Part shown: positions 7,353 through 16,802 of the stretch, one piece after another
How the letters are laid out: every line of letters starts with the position of its first letter
Numbering within the stretch: position 1 is the stretch's first letter
NCBI GenBank assembly: GCA_910584165.1
Contig: CAJTZU010000001.1
Location: 124,001 to 188,000 of the forward strand
Source of the DNA: an uncultured Bacilli bacterium
GTDB taxonomy: Bacteria; Bacillota_I; Bacilli_A; RF39; UBA660
Reading direction: 5' to 3'
DNA: 64,000 bases
Made by a program: the position numbers and the translations under genes
Notes under the pieces: model-generated
Told to the model about the DNA's origin: nothing
Database searches by the model: none
What the model saw: the letters and a program-made list of their open reading frames with translations, nothing else

Positions 7353-9998
7353 CTACTCTTTATCCAAATTAATAATTTCTTCATAAACCCTTTCACAGTT
7401 TTTATTATCATGAAAAGCATAAAAAGAATCTATCCTATCTGCATACTTTTTCTCCAATTTGCAATCATTTTCTATTAAGTTAATAAGTTCAGTTATAAAT
7501 TTATCATAATTATCATAAACAGGACCAAATCCCATCTTTTTATAATCAAAATAACCTTGATTATAAATTTGTCCTTTATAAAATTCTTCTTCATCTGCTT
7601 GATAATATATGACTGGTTTCTTTAAATAAGCAAAGTCAAAAAATACACTGGAATAATCTGTTATTAATAAACTATTCTCACAAAATTCCTTTTGATAACT
7701 AATAGCTTTTTCTTCTATTTCAACATACTCATTTTTATCAAATTCTTCTAGTTGGCATAAAACATTAGGATGCGGAATAAATCTTATTTTATAGTTCTCT
7801 TTTTCTAATACTTTCAACAATTTTTTATCATTCATCAAATTGTTAATAAAATGAAAATAATCAGATTCTTTAAATTTCTCATTATAAATTCTTTTTCCAC
7901 TTTCCTTACTTATTTTAGATGCTAAACTATTGCGCCAAGTTAAAGACAACATAATTTGTTTCTTTTTTTGAATTGTTTTAGATTTTTCTAATAAAGAATC
8001 ATATCTAGGCAAACCTGTAAGTTTTACGATTTCTTCTCCATAGCAATAATTATAATCTAATAAAGATTGATATTCTAATGGGCAAGTTGTAACAAACATG
8101 TCAATTTTCTTTGTATTAGCATTTAACCAAGAACTTAAATCATCCTTGATAATTCCATGCTGTAAAAAAACAAATTTAAAATGATATTGATCTTGAATAT
8201 ACTTTCCCATTTTTCCTAAAGGATTAAAAATATACTCCTCCGCATGAGAAGAAATTATATAATCAGCTCTATGAACCATCAACTTATATTTTTTACTATT
8301 TGGATCAATTACTTTTCCTATTTTTGAAAGTCTTTCATAATCTGGGCTATTAGAAGTTAATACAAAATAAATATTTTTATTTGGATGGTTCTCAACCATA
8401 TACTTAAAGAAATGTTCTCCATTATCATCAGCTCTATCTACCCTATCTGAAATCAACCATAATTCTTTCCTTTTAAATATTCTCCCTACTTTGGTTACTA
8501 AACGAGCAGACAAATTTTTTATTTTTCTATTTTTTAAGAGCGTTAACTCATTTCTGAATTCATAATAAAAGGACCTAAAAAAGTTTCTTTTCTGTTTTAC
8601 TAAAGTGCAACCTTTTCTAACAATCGTTATCTTCTTATTAACATGATGATAGCTACATGGTAAAAACTCTGTAAAAAGACTTCCAACCTTTGGATATTTT
8701 GGAAATAAAAGGCTATTCTGTGAATAGAAGGCAAGTCTTTTCATTTCTTCTAGAGGGATTTCTATATGAATGCCAATAAAGTCTCCTAAAGCTTCCCCAT
8801 TAAAAGCTTCATGATTATAGTCATTCGCTAATGAATAATATTCAATATTTACTTCTTTTTCACCATTCAGTACATGAAATTGATTTCTAGGAACAATCTT
8901 TTGGTCCAATCTACCATAAATAGAAATTTTATTTTTTCTAATATAAAAGGAATCAATAAAAATATCTTCTATTTTATTTTTTTCAAAACCATAATCATTT
9001 AAATAAATCTTATTATCCCTATATTTAATTTCTTTTTTACCCTGCTTTAATCCTAATAAGAAACATTTATGAGAAAAACTTAAATGTCTATGTGCCAGAA
9101 TAATCTTATCATCAGTTTCTTTAATAAGGGAAACTAAAAGCTCCGTATATTTATCACGCACACTTCCATCAATCTCAGAAAGGGGATTAAAAATATTTCT
9201 CCAGCTAATATCATAAATTACTAAATATTGAATATATTCAATTACTCGACCATATTTTTCTTTTGATAAATTATATAAATATTTATATACCTTTTCTGGA
9301 GTCACTAAATACCAATCAACATTTTTTGTTTGACTTTGAATAGCAGAGTCTCCTGCAAACCTTTTTCTATAATAATAGATTGGCTTTTTTAGCACCATAT
9401 ATTTCTGCAAATCGAGAATAATTTCATTAATAAATTTATTGTCTTCCGAATATTTTATAGTTTTATCATAAGCATATCTTTCTATTATCTCTCGCTTGAT
9501 AAAAAGAGAGGAAGAACTTAATTGAGGATATTGGTAATCCTTTGAAATATCAACAATTTTGTTTTTTGCATATTTATAATTTAAAGGATGATCACCTGTT
9601 TTAGCGTCAAAAAATACCATTTTACAACTAAATACAGAAATATCTGGATGTTTTTGATAACTTCTATAAATAGTTTTAAAAGAATCTAAGCTCCACAAAT
9701 CATCACTATCTAGAAAAGTTAAAAATTCTCCTTCTGCCAATTTAATTCCATAATTTCTTGCAACAGATACACCCGCATTTTTTTGTTTTTTATATATTAT
9801 ATTATTAGGATATTGATTTTTATATTTTAAGCAGATATCTTCAGAATTGTCAGAAGAACCATCATTTATTAATATTAATTGAATATTTTTTTTAAAATCT
9901 AAAGTTTGATTAATAATTGATTCGATAGATTCTCCTACATACTTTTCTGCATTATAAATAGGAATTATTACTGAAAATTTAAATGTACTTTTCACCAT
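7353..9998 (-). CDS. Fusion of GT2 glycosyltransferase and TagF-type CDP-glycerol phosphotransferase
   Basis: An 881-residue protein. The N-terminal GT-A domain (about 1-235) has SVIIPIYNAEKYVGES at 9-24, NDGSSDNS and the DSDD metal site at 97-100. A middle region (about 330-480) is beta-rich. The C-terminal third (about 510-881) is a TagF-like domain with FLQHG, FIPHP and TDYSSVFFDFAYLKKP, so its two catalytic histidines are present. It probably adds both a sugar and an alditol phosphate to the wall polymer or another glycan; the order and substrate are unknown. It is bounded by terminators on both sides and so may be transcribed alone. Confidence 0.8.
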   Translation of the reverse strand: MVKSTFKFSVIIPIYNAEKYVGESIESIINQTLDFKKNIQLILINDGSSDNSEDICLKYKNQYPNNIIYKKQKNAGVSVARNYGIKLAEGEFLTFLDSDDLWSLDSFKTIYRSYQKHPDISVFSCKMVFFDAKTGDHPLNYKYAKNKIVDISKDYQYPQLSSSSLFIKREIIERYAYDKTIKYSEDNKFINEIILDLQKYMVLKKPIYYYRKRFAGDSAIQSQTKNVDWYLVTPEKVYKYLYNLSKEKYGRVIEYIQYLVIYDISWRNIFNPLSEIDGSVRDKYTELLVSLIKETDDKIILAHRHLSFSHKCFLLGLKQGKKEIKYRDNKIYLNDYGFEKNKIEDIFIDSFYIRKNKISIYGRLDQKIVPRNQFHVLNGEKEVNIEYYSLANDYNHEAFNGEALGDFIGIHIEIPLEEMKRLAFYSQNSLLFPKYPKVGSLFTEFLPCSYHHVNKKITIVRKGCTLVKQKRNFFRSFYYEFRNELTLLKNRKIKNLSARLVTKVGRIFKRKELWLISDRVDRADDNGEHFFKYMVENHPNKNIYFVLTSNSPDYERLSKIGKVIDPNSKKYKLMVHRADYIISSHAEEYIFNPLGKMGKYIQDQYHFKFVFLQHGIIKDDLSSWLNANTKKIDMFVTTCPLEYQSLLDYNYCYGEEIVKLTGLPRYDSLLEKSKTIQKKKQIMLSLTWRNSLASKISKESGKRIYNEKFKESDYFHFINNLMNDKKLLKVLEKENYKIRFIPHPNVLCQLEEFDKNEYVEIEEKAISYQKEFCENSLLITDYSSVFFDFAYLKKPVIYYQADEEEFYKGQIYNQGYFDYKKMGFGPVYDNYDKFITELINLIENDCKLEKKYADRIDSFYAFHDNKNCERVYEEIINLDKE

Positions 9999-10025
9999 AT
10001 CATCACTCTCATTCTATACATTAAC

Positions 10026-10031
10026 ATTATA
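10026..10031 (-). promoter_or_regulatory. Extended -10 promoter of the GT2-TagF fusion gene
   Basis: TGT directly precedes TATAAT on the minus strand, an extended -10 element, about 28 bases ahead of the start codon. No convincing -35 is visible. Confidence 0.5.
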
Positions 10032-10043
10032 ACAAATCCATAA

Positions 10044-10075
10044 TAAAAAATAAAGGCTTACACCCTTACTTTTTA
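10044..10075 (-). terminator. Probable terminator after the SGNH hydrolase gene
   Basis: Imperfect inverted repeat (arms AAAAAGTAAGG and CCTTTATTTTT, two mismatches) followed by A/T-rich sequence on the minus strand. Confidence 0.45.
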
Positions 10076-10087
10076 GTTACATGTATT

Positions 10088-10855
10088 TTATATAGTATTG
10101 AATTTTTCTTGATTCTTATGATAACATTTTTTTACTTGCTCTATAATTGTTTTAGAAGTAGCACTATCATAATGTAAGCCATCTGTACTTACATAACCAT
10201 TTTCTAATAAATAAGTATACGTATCACAATAATAAAAATTATCATGCTCTAATTCTTCATAAATGGTTTTATTAAATTCTGCAACTTTATCATTATCAGC
10301 CATTGGTCTATCCTTAAACTTTTCTTTTTTCAATACTTCTAAATCCAACGGATTAACAGATTCAAAAAATAAATTATGATTCTTCCATTTCTTTCTTAAT
10401 TTTTGATAAATCTTTATATAATCAGAGGAACTGCATATTTCTTTTCCATCCACTTTTTTTCCTTGCTCTTTATAATCTAAATCATTAATTCCTAAATTAA
10501 AGAATATTGTATAGTGCTCATCAGGATTCTTTTCGATTAATTTATCTATCTCTTTTTCTGCTGTTTCTGTTATATAACCACAAGTAACAGCATTTTTTGC
10601 AATAAAAATAATATTTTCATCTTTTACTACTTTACTTGCTCCATACATTCTTGAATCCCCTACTATAATAATTTTTGAGGAATCATACCAAACAGGAGTT
10701 TCTTCTTTTTTTATGCCTTGATTAATTTCCTCCTTATTATCTATATTTACTTTAGTCATAACTTTTGATTTATCATATTTAATTGCATATGGAACCGCTA
10801 TAATTAAAGAGAAAAATATAAATAATACTAGCATAATATTGGTTTTATTTTTCAT
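10088..10855 (-). CDS. Membrane-anchored SGNH/GDSL-like hydrolase
   Basis: A 255-residue protein with one N-terminal membrane segment (about 7-25) and an extracellular SGNH domain. The expected catalytic blocks are visible: GDSR with S68, GIND with N124, and the C-terminal DGLHY Asp-His pair. This family removes or transfers acyl groups on sugars and polymers. Here it sits beside an acyltransferase-3 gene, so adding or removing O-acetyl groups on the wall polymer is the likely job, but this is inferred from context. Confidence 0.75.
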   Translation of the reverse strand: MKNKTNIMLVLFIFFSLIIAVPYAIKYDKSKVMTKVNIDNKEEINQGIKKEETPVWYDSSKIIIVGDSRMYGASKVVKDENIIFIAKNAVTCGYITETAEKEIDKLIEKNPDEHYTIFFNLGINDLDYKEQGKKVDGKEICSSSDYIKIYQKLRKKWKNHNLFFESVNPLDLEVLKKEKFKDRPMADNDKVAEFNKTIYEELEHDNFYYCDTYTYLLENGYVSTDGLHYDSATSKTIIEQVKKCYHKNQEKFNTI

Positions 10856-10961
10856 GTTACTTCACCCGCTTAAAACATTACACTATAGTTTACCTTATTT
10901 TTTTATTCATTACAAGCATATTTCTATAAAAATCTAAAAATTATACATAAAATAAATTCTT

Positions 10962-12473
10962 TTATTTTTCCTTCCATTCCTTATAGTCTACAAAATTTAA
11001 TTCTGCATTTGTATTTAATCCATAAAATAGTTTAAATCGATGAATAAATACCTCATTTCCTGGATTAGGGACCTGCATATATTTTACAAATGGGATTTTT
11101 GGCAAAGTAAGTTCCATCTCTAATTTATGATTATTTATATAATTTATACGCTCCGTCTCTATCTTAAAGCAATAGCCATAAATGAACATTATAAACACAC
11201 AAAAAATTAGTGATATCATACATAATATTTCATTAACAAAAGTATATTCTTTTTCTATCGCAATGTCCAAAAGCTCACAAACTATTAAAACAAACAAAAT
11301 ATATGTTGGAAAAAAGCATCTAGGACCTATTGGATTAACTATTAAAAGTGGTGCTGCTAAAACTACAATAGAAACAGCCTCAAACAAAATTCTTTTTTTT
11401 CTCTCTCTATCAGATATAGTGATTAAAACAACAGCCACTAAAGCAATTGCAAAGGAAACCGCCATAATGGCTTCTAAATATAATCGATATTTTTTATAGA
11501 TAAATACATTAGCACCACCAATTACGTTTTTATAAAGTATATAGCTCAAAAAAACTGCAATTACAAACGTTGATATTTTTAAAATATTTTTTTTCCATTC
11601 TTTCATTTTATTGGGCTTCTTCTTAAAAAATTTAAAAATAAGTACAAATGCTAATAAACATAAAATAATATTTAAAAAGACATTCCTGTAGATAAGATAA
11701 TCTGCTAATTCATTTATAAACGTACGAAAAAATCTAATAATAATATTATCTTGTTCTATTGCTCTATAAGTATCTTGTGATTGAAAAATAGTATGATATG
11801 CCTCATTAGAAAACATCAATACAGTGCCTAGAATAGATCCTATCATGTAAAAAAGATTTGCTAAAACTATTTTATGCTTTCGAATCAAATAATATAAAAT
11901 AACAACAATTGACAATAAAACATTATATAAAGTAGCATGCTCTACAAACAAAGAATTAATAAAGCCCAAGAGTGCAAAAGGAATAATCCATCTATTTTTT
12001 ATTTCAATATTTTCATCAGAAAAAAGATTTTTATTGAAATAAAGATAAAATAGTATAATAATTATCGGTATTACATAATTTGCAAAGCCAGAAGTCCACG
12101 CCACTGCTTGAGCAAATACACTTATTGGCATAGTAAGTAATAAAATAATAGCTGAAAGAATAATTATTTTATTGTTCTTTCTATCAACTATTTTTTGAAT
12201 AAGATAAACAATGGCAACTAAAGATAATGCAATAATTATAGCTCTCATAATACGATTTCTAGTTAAAAACATTACTAATAGATTTCCTACCCAACGGCCA
12301 TTGTAATTGTCAAATAAAGAATTTAACCTTTCAATTCCTATTGAGGAGCCCCAGGCCCAATCATCATGAGTATAAGGAAAAAAGTAACTAATCATTAAAA
12401 CCATTATAAAAAGCAATAAATAAAATCCTCGATAAACTTTATTTACTTTATTTACTTGATGATTTTTTTTCAT
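10962..12473 (-). CDS. DUF6056 multi-spanning membrane protein
   Basis: A 503-residue protein with about 11-12 hydrophobic segments. It carries the THDDW..G motif after the first membrane segment (residues 35-39) and NGRWVGN near 58, which I associate with DUF6056, a GT-C-like membrane family of unknown function. The acidic HDD motif in the first outer loop resembles polyprenyl-phosphate-sugar dependent GT-C enzymes, so transfer of a sugar on the outer face is plausible. It is a paralogue of the C-terminal part of the 13600-15540 product, sharing the tail motifs MQVPNPGN and DYKEWK. Its start overlaps the acyltransferase gene by 26 bases. Confidence 0.7.
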   Translation of the reverse strand: MKKNHQVNKVNKVYRGFYLLLFIMVLMISYFFPYTHDDWAWGSSIGIERLNSLFDNYNGRWVGNLLVMFLTRNRIMRAIIIALSLVAIVYLIQKIVDRKNNKIIILSAIILLLTMPISVFAQAVAWTSGFANYVIPIIIILFYLYFNKNLFSDENIEIKNRWIIPFALLGFINSLFVEHATLYNVLLSIVVILYYLIRKHKIVLANLFYMIGSILGTVLMFSNEAYHTIFQSQDTYRAIEQDNIIIRFFRTFINELADYLIYRNVFLNIILCLLAFVLIFKFFKKKPNKMKEWKKNILKISTFVIAVFLSYILYKNVIGGANVFIYKKYRLYLEAIMAVSFAIALVAVVLITISDRERKKRILFEAVSIVVLAAPLLIVNPIGPRCFFPTYILFVLIVCELLDIAIEKEYTFVNEILCMISLIFCVFIMFIYGYCFKIETERINYINNHKLEMELTLPKIPFVKYMQVPNPGNEVFIHRFKLFYGLNTNAELNFVDYKEWKEK

Positions 12474-13578
12474 TCTCGTCCTCCTTTTCAGCCTTTAACA
12501 CAAATTTCTCTAATACTATTTTTTTTACATCCCAATTTCGTCTATTAATAAATGACAAAATTCGCTCTTCTAGAATTGAGAAAATAACTGTTATAATTAC
12601 TCCTATAATAGCACATTTTTTCGAAGTTAATTCTTTACAAAAAACACCAATATAAAAATAAACAGTAGTATGGTTTATAAAAACATAAAGACTGAGTTTC
12701 TCTAAATAATAAACAAATTTATTATTTAAGAATTTAAAATCATAAGTTTTTTCACTACATATAATCAATATTGCTATAGAAATAATAAGTAATAATACAA
12801 ATTCATATCTCTTTGCATGACTAATAAACTGAATAATAAATAAGATTCCTAATAATAAAGCTTCCCCTAATATTGTTAAAAAAATTCTAAACAATCGGGT
12901 ATATTCAACTTTCTTCAATCTTTCATGAAGCAAAAATAAAATCATTCCAATACTGATATCTACTAAGCCTCTAATAATAGAGGGATTAAAAGCATAAAAC
13001 CAATATCTATTAGCTACATCTATTGTGCCATAATTATGGTGAATAAAAGCTAAACCAAATATTATAAATATTGGACATACTAAATAAATAAAATTATCTT
13101 TATATTTTTTTATCAAAGGATAAAGAATAGTTAATCCCATTACCATAACACTAAGATACCATAGTTGTCCTAGGATTCTTACACGTCCTATTCCTAAATG
13201 TCTACACAGTAGAAAACTCCATATTGTATCTACTGTTTGAGCAATAGTATAATCTTCATATAAAATAATACCTACTAATTGAATGATATAAATAATGATT
13301 AAAGGAATTATAAAAGTTTTTATTTTAGATATTGTAAAGCGAATTGTTTCTATACCAATATTTTCTTTTTTATAATCTTCTTTCAACACTTTCTTTGCAA
13401 AATAAAATCCAGTAATAATAAAATAAAATTCTACTGCAATATAGCCCCATCTAAAAATAGGATTTTCATTATTAGGATAAAATTGATTAGTATGAAAAAA
13501 AGCAATTACTAGTGCGAATATAAATTTCCATAAGCTAACAATTCCATTATGCTTTTTTTCTTTTTGCATATTTATCAC
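12448..13578 (-). CDS. Acyltransferase family 3 membrane protein (OatA-like)
   Basis: A 376-residue integral membrane protein with about ten membrane segments and no extra SGNH domain. The N-terminal block has FHTNQFYPN near residue 24 and the FYFIITGFYFAKK motif, typical of acyltransferase 3. The family moves acyl groups, often acetyl, across the membrane onto sugars. The partner SGNH hydrolase is encoded two genes downstream; in OatA-type enzymes both activities are in one chain, so the two may work together. A charged C-terminal tail (KAEKEDENEKKSSSK) is cytoplasmic. Overlaps the next gene by 26 bases. Confidence 0.8.
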   Translation of the reverse strand: MINMQKEKKHNGIVSLWKFIFALVIAFFHTNQFYPNNENPIFRWGYIAVEFYFIITGFYFAKKVLKEDYKKENIGIETIRFTISKIKTFIIPLIIIYIIQLVGIILYEDYTIAQTVDTIWSFLLCRHLGIGRVRILGQLWYLSVMVMGLTILYPLIKKYKDNFIYLVCPIFIIFGLAFIHHNYGTIDVANRYWFYAFNPSIIRGLVDISIGMILFLLHERLKKVEYTRLFRIFLTILGEALLLGILFIIQFISHAKRYEFVLLLIISIAILIICSEKTYDFKFLNNKFVYYLEKLSLYVFINHTTVYFYIGVFCKELTSKKCAIIGVIITVIFSILEERILSFINRRNWDVKKIVLEKFVLKAEKEDENEKKSSSK

Positions 13579-13599
13579 CTCATTGTTTAAGTTTTTCTA

Positions 13600-15540
13600 C
13601 TACTGATATCTTTTCTTCCACTCTTTGTAATCAATAAATTCTAACTCAACATTTTCATTTAAATCATAATATTGTCTATATTGAGTTCTAAACCAATCAT
13701 TTCCTGGATTAGGGACCTGCATAAAACTATTATATGGAATTTTAGGAAGAACAAGTTTTTCTTCATTCTTATGTTCATTCATATAATTTACCCTCTTTTG
13801 CTCTATCATAAAACAATAACCATAAATTATTAAGAAAAGACTAATAAGTGTATAAGAACCAGTTCTAAGCATCCATGTAAAATCAAATTTTTCGTTTTTT
13901 AGTACTAAATCTAAAAATTCAGCTGCCAATATAGTAAAGAAAAGATATGTTGCAAAAAAGCATCTAGGACCTATTGGTTTTACAATTAAAAGCGGTGCTG
14001 AAATCATTACAATACTTCCAATTTCAAATAACATTCTTTTTCTTCTTTCTTTATCTAATACAGCAATCAAAACAGTGGCTATAATAGCTAAAGCATAACC
14101 TAAAATTAGAATGCCTTCTATCAATCTTCTAAAATCATCCCTAATAAAGGCGTTACTATTTGCAACCATTTTTAAGAAAAATTGGTAAGATAGAAAAAAC
14201 ATTAAAATGGAAGAAGACACTTTTAAAGTTATCTTTTTAAAAGGACTAACAGTTTTTTTATTCTTTTTCAAAAATTGATAAATTAAGATTAATGCTAAAA
14301 TAGAAAGTATCGTATTTAATGCAAAATTATTATTGACTAATAAATTTTTGAACTCGCCAAAATAAGTTTTGATAGACCTTATAAAAATATTACCATCTTC
14401 GATGGAGCGATATCCATCCCCTTCTCCAAATAAAGTCCTATAGCCTGTATTAGAAAACATAAGAATACTACCAGCAATACTACCAATTAAGTAGAAAATA
14501 TTAGCTAACATAATTTTTTTATTTTTGACAAAATCTACAACTAATAAAAAAATTCCTAGTACTACTAAATAAATCGTTAAATGTTCCATAAATAAAGTTC
14601 CCATAAATCCTAATAAAAGGAATGGAAGAATCCACTTGTTAGAGATTTCCTCTTTTTTTTCTTGAAACACACTTTTATTTTTATAAATAATAAATAAGGC
14701 TATTAATACTGGTGGAACATAATTGGCAAAACTAACTGTCCATGCAAAACTTTGCGCAAACATTCTAACAGGCATTAATAAAAAAGAAATAATAACAAAA
14801 TAAGGAATATATTTTTTATCACTATTTATTAGCTTTTTTATAAGAATTATAATGGCAAGCAAAGTACTAGCAATTGTAATAGATTTTAAAATTCTTACTC
14901 TAGTAAGCAGCATTCCTAAACTGTTTCCTAGCCATCTTCCATTGAAATTATCAAAGCTATTTTTTAATCGCTCTAATCCTGTTACACTCCCCCAATCCCA
15001 ATCATCATGAGTATAGGGAAATAAATAGCATAATATCAAAACTAATAGAAAAAAAACAATATAAAAGTATATTTCTCTATTTATACTTTTATTTTCTTTT
15101 TTTGAATCTGTTTTAGAAAAAACAAAAAATTTACTTAAAATATAATTTCCTACAATGACTATAAATTGTGTTAATATTGTCCATATTATTACATACATAT
15201 TAGAATCCAAATGCAAGTATGTAATAAAGAACCATAAGATTACTGATTCCATTACTAAGGTAACAATGCGTGATGAAATAAATAATGAAAACTCTTTTAA
15301 AATTTTTTCACTTTTACTTTTAAAAACAAATTTACGATTCGTAACATAGGCAAAAATAACTGCTATTATCCAAGAAACAATAATGGATATTTGCAATTGT
15401 AGTGGATTTTTTGCATCTAATACTGTAAATAGCAATGCATATTTGGTAATCAAAGAAATAACAGTTGTCATTACACCAATAATAAGATAATTAACTATTT
15501 CTTCATATTTTATATAAGTCTTTTTTATAAAATCAATCAT
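13600..15540 (-). CDS. GtrA-like domain fused to a DUF6056 membrane domain
   Basis: A 646-residue membrane protein. Residues about 10-145 are a four-helix GtrA-like domain (YLIIGVMTTVISL, YVTNRKFVFKS, NYILSKFFVF), a family implicated in moving polyprenyl-phosphate sugars across the membrane. Residues about 155-646 are a DUF6056 domain with THDDW..G and NGRWLGN motifs and the same tail motifs as the 503-residue paralogue. The fusion suggests a flippase-like unit coupled to a GT-C-like transferase. It lies 10 bases after tagO and so is probably in the same transcript. Confidence 0.75.
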   Translation of the reverse strand: MIDFIKKTYIKYEEIVNYLIIGVMTTVISLITKYALLFTVLDAKNPLQLQISIIVSWIIAVIFAYVTNRKFVFKSKSEKILKEFSLFISSRIVTLVMESVILWFFITYLHLDSNMYVIIWTILTQFIVIVGNYILSKFFVFSKTDSKKENKSINREIYFYIVFFLLVLILCYLFPYTHDDWDWGSVTGLERLKNSFDNFNGRWLGNSLGMLLTRVRILKSITIASTLLAIIILIKKLINSDKKYIPYFVIISFLLMPVRMFAQSFAWTVSFANYVPPVLIALFIIYKNKSVFQEKKEEISNKWILPFLLLGFMGTLFMEHLTIYLVVLGIFLLVVDFVKNKKIMLANIFYLIGSIAGSILMFSNTGYRTLFGEGDGYRSIEDGNIFIRSIKTYFGEFKNLLVNNNFALNTILSILALILIYQFLKKNKKTVSPFKKITLKVSSSILMFFLSYQFFLKMVANSNAFIRDDFRRLIEGILILGYALAIIATVLIAVLDKERRKRMLFEIGSIVMISAPLLIVKPIGPRCFFATYLFFTILAAEFLDLVLKNEKFDFTWMLRTGSYTLISLFLIIYGYCFMIEQKRVNYMNEHKNEEKLVLPKIPYNSFMQVPNPGNDWFRTQYRQYYDLNENVELEFIDYKEWKKRYQ

Positions 15541-15550
15541 ATTATTCTCC

Positions 15551-16654
15551 TCATTTCTTTTTAGAAGTACTCTTTTTTTTCGTAGTTTTTTTTAATTCCT
15601 CTATCTCTTCCTTTTTCTCCTCTTCAGTATGATGAGAAAAAATGACATCCGTTTTAAAAGCAAAAATCAATACACAAAATAGTAAAATACCATATAAAAT
15701 ATATCCAAGATTAGCATCTTTTAAAACATATACAATAGAGGCTGCAGCAAATAAGCTAGTTGCAATATAGATTAAGATTACTGTTGTTCTCTGTCCTAAG
15801 TTACGTTTCAATAGTTGGTGATGAATATGCATCTTATCAGGAGTAGAAATACTTTCCCCTTTTAGTTTTCTACGAATGATTGCAAATAACGTATCAGATA
15901 TTGGAATCGTTAAAATTAAAAGTGGTACAATAATAGAAGTCATCATAACATTTTTATATTTTAATAATGCAATAATGGCCATAATGAATCCAAGGAACAT
16001 AGAACCAGAATCCCCCATAAAAATAGAGGCTGGATGAAAATTATAGAATAGAAAACCTAAACAACTTCCAAACATAATAAAAGATAAAACAAATGCTAAT
16101 TCATATTGTCCTTTACAAGTAGCAATAATTCCTATCGTTAAAAAGAAGATAGCAGATATTCCTCCAGCTAAACCATCAAGGCCATCAATCAAATTCATAC
16201 AATTGATGCATCCTAAAATAAAGAAAATAGTTACTAATGGAGAAAAAATACCAAAATTAGCATAAAATCCAAAAGCACTAAGCTCTTTTAATAAAATGCC
16301 TCCATAAAAAACAACAATCAAAGTGGCAGCAAGCTGTCCTAAAAATTTATGGCTTGCCTTTAAAGGTTTAATATCATCAATAACACCCGTTAACACAATA
16401 ATAAAACTTCCAATTAGAATAGAATTCATTTGTGCTGTTGGTTCGCCAAAAAACATATACCCAAGTAAAAACCCAAGATAAATTCCTAATCCTCCTAAAC
16501 GAGGAATAGGAATGGAATGAACTTTTCTAGCATTTGGAATATCCATAGCACCAATATGATTAGCCAATTTTTTAATAAAAGGCATAACAAGCGCAACCAT
16601 TAAACAAGGAATAGCAATCAATGCTACAATTTTCATAACAAGTTCCTGATTCAT
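15551..16654 (-). CDS. tagO: TagO/WecA-type undecaprenyl-phosphate N-acetylglucosamine-1-phosphate transferase
   Basis: Starts wall polymer synthesis by moving GlcNAc-1-phosphate from UDP-GlcNAc to undecaprenyl phosphate in the membrane. The 367-residue protein has about ten membrane segments and the family blocks: HSIPIPRLGG near residue 46, NLIDGLDGLAGG near 153, FMGDSGSMFLGF near 212, and the HIHHQL histidine motif near 277. The last about 25 residues are a lysine- and glutamate-rich cytoplasmic tail. First gene of the envelope island; its promoter lies in the divergent region before the plus-strand gene at 16803. Confidence 0.92.
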   Translation of the reverse strand: MNQELVMKIVALIAIPCLMVALVMPFIKKLANHIGAMDIPNARKVHSIPIPRLGGLGIYLGFLLGYMFFGEPTAQMNSILIGSFIIVLTGVIDDIKPLKASHKFLGQLAATLIVVFYGGILLKELSAFGFYANFGIFSPLVTIFFILGCINCMNLIDGLDGLAGGISAIFFLTIGIIATCKGQYELAFVLSFIMFGSCLGFLFYNFHPASIFMGDSGSMFLGFIMAIIALLKYKNVMMTSIIVPLLILTIPISDTLFAIIRRKLKGESISTPDKMHIHHQLLKRNLGQRTTVILIYIATSLFAAASIVYVLKDANLGYILYGILLFCVLIFAFKTDVIFSHHTEEEKKEEIEELKKTTKKKSTSKKK

Positions 16655-16676
16655 TTCTTCACCTCAATCTTCACTC

Positions 16677-16682
16677 ATTATA
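16677..16682 (-). promoter_or_regulatory. Extended -10 promoter of tagO
   Basis: TGC followed by TATAAT on the minus strand, about 25 bases ahead of the tagO start; the ribosome site GAGGTG follows. A TTGACA further upstream is too far away (29 bases) to act as its -35. Confidence 0.5.
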
Positions 16683-16778
16683 GCACATCTTTCCTTATTT
16701 TACTATATTTCTGTCAATATCTGTCTACTTTCTAAAATAGAAAAAACCAGAAAACTTTATTTATTTTTCAATTTTAGG

Positions 16779-16784
16779 TATAAT
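16779..16784 (+). promoter_or_regulatory. -10 element of the 16803 gene
   Basis: TATAAT 18 bases ahead of the start codon, with only a weak -35. If used, the 5' leader would be very short but still contains the ribosome site AGGTGG (16791-16796). Confidence 0.4.
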
Positions 16785-16802
16785 GGTATTAGGTGGATAG
16801 TT

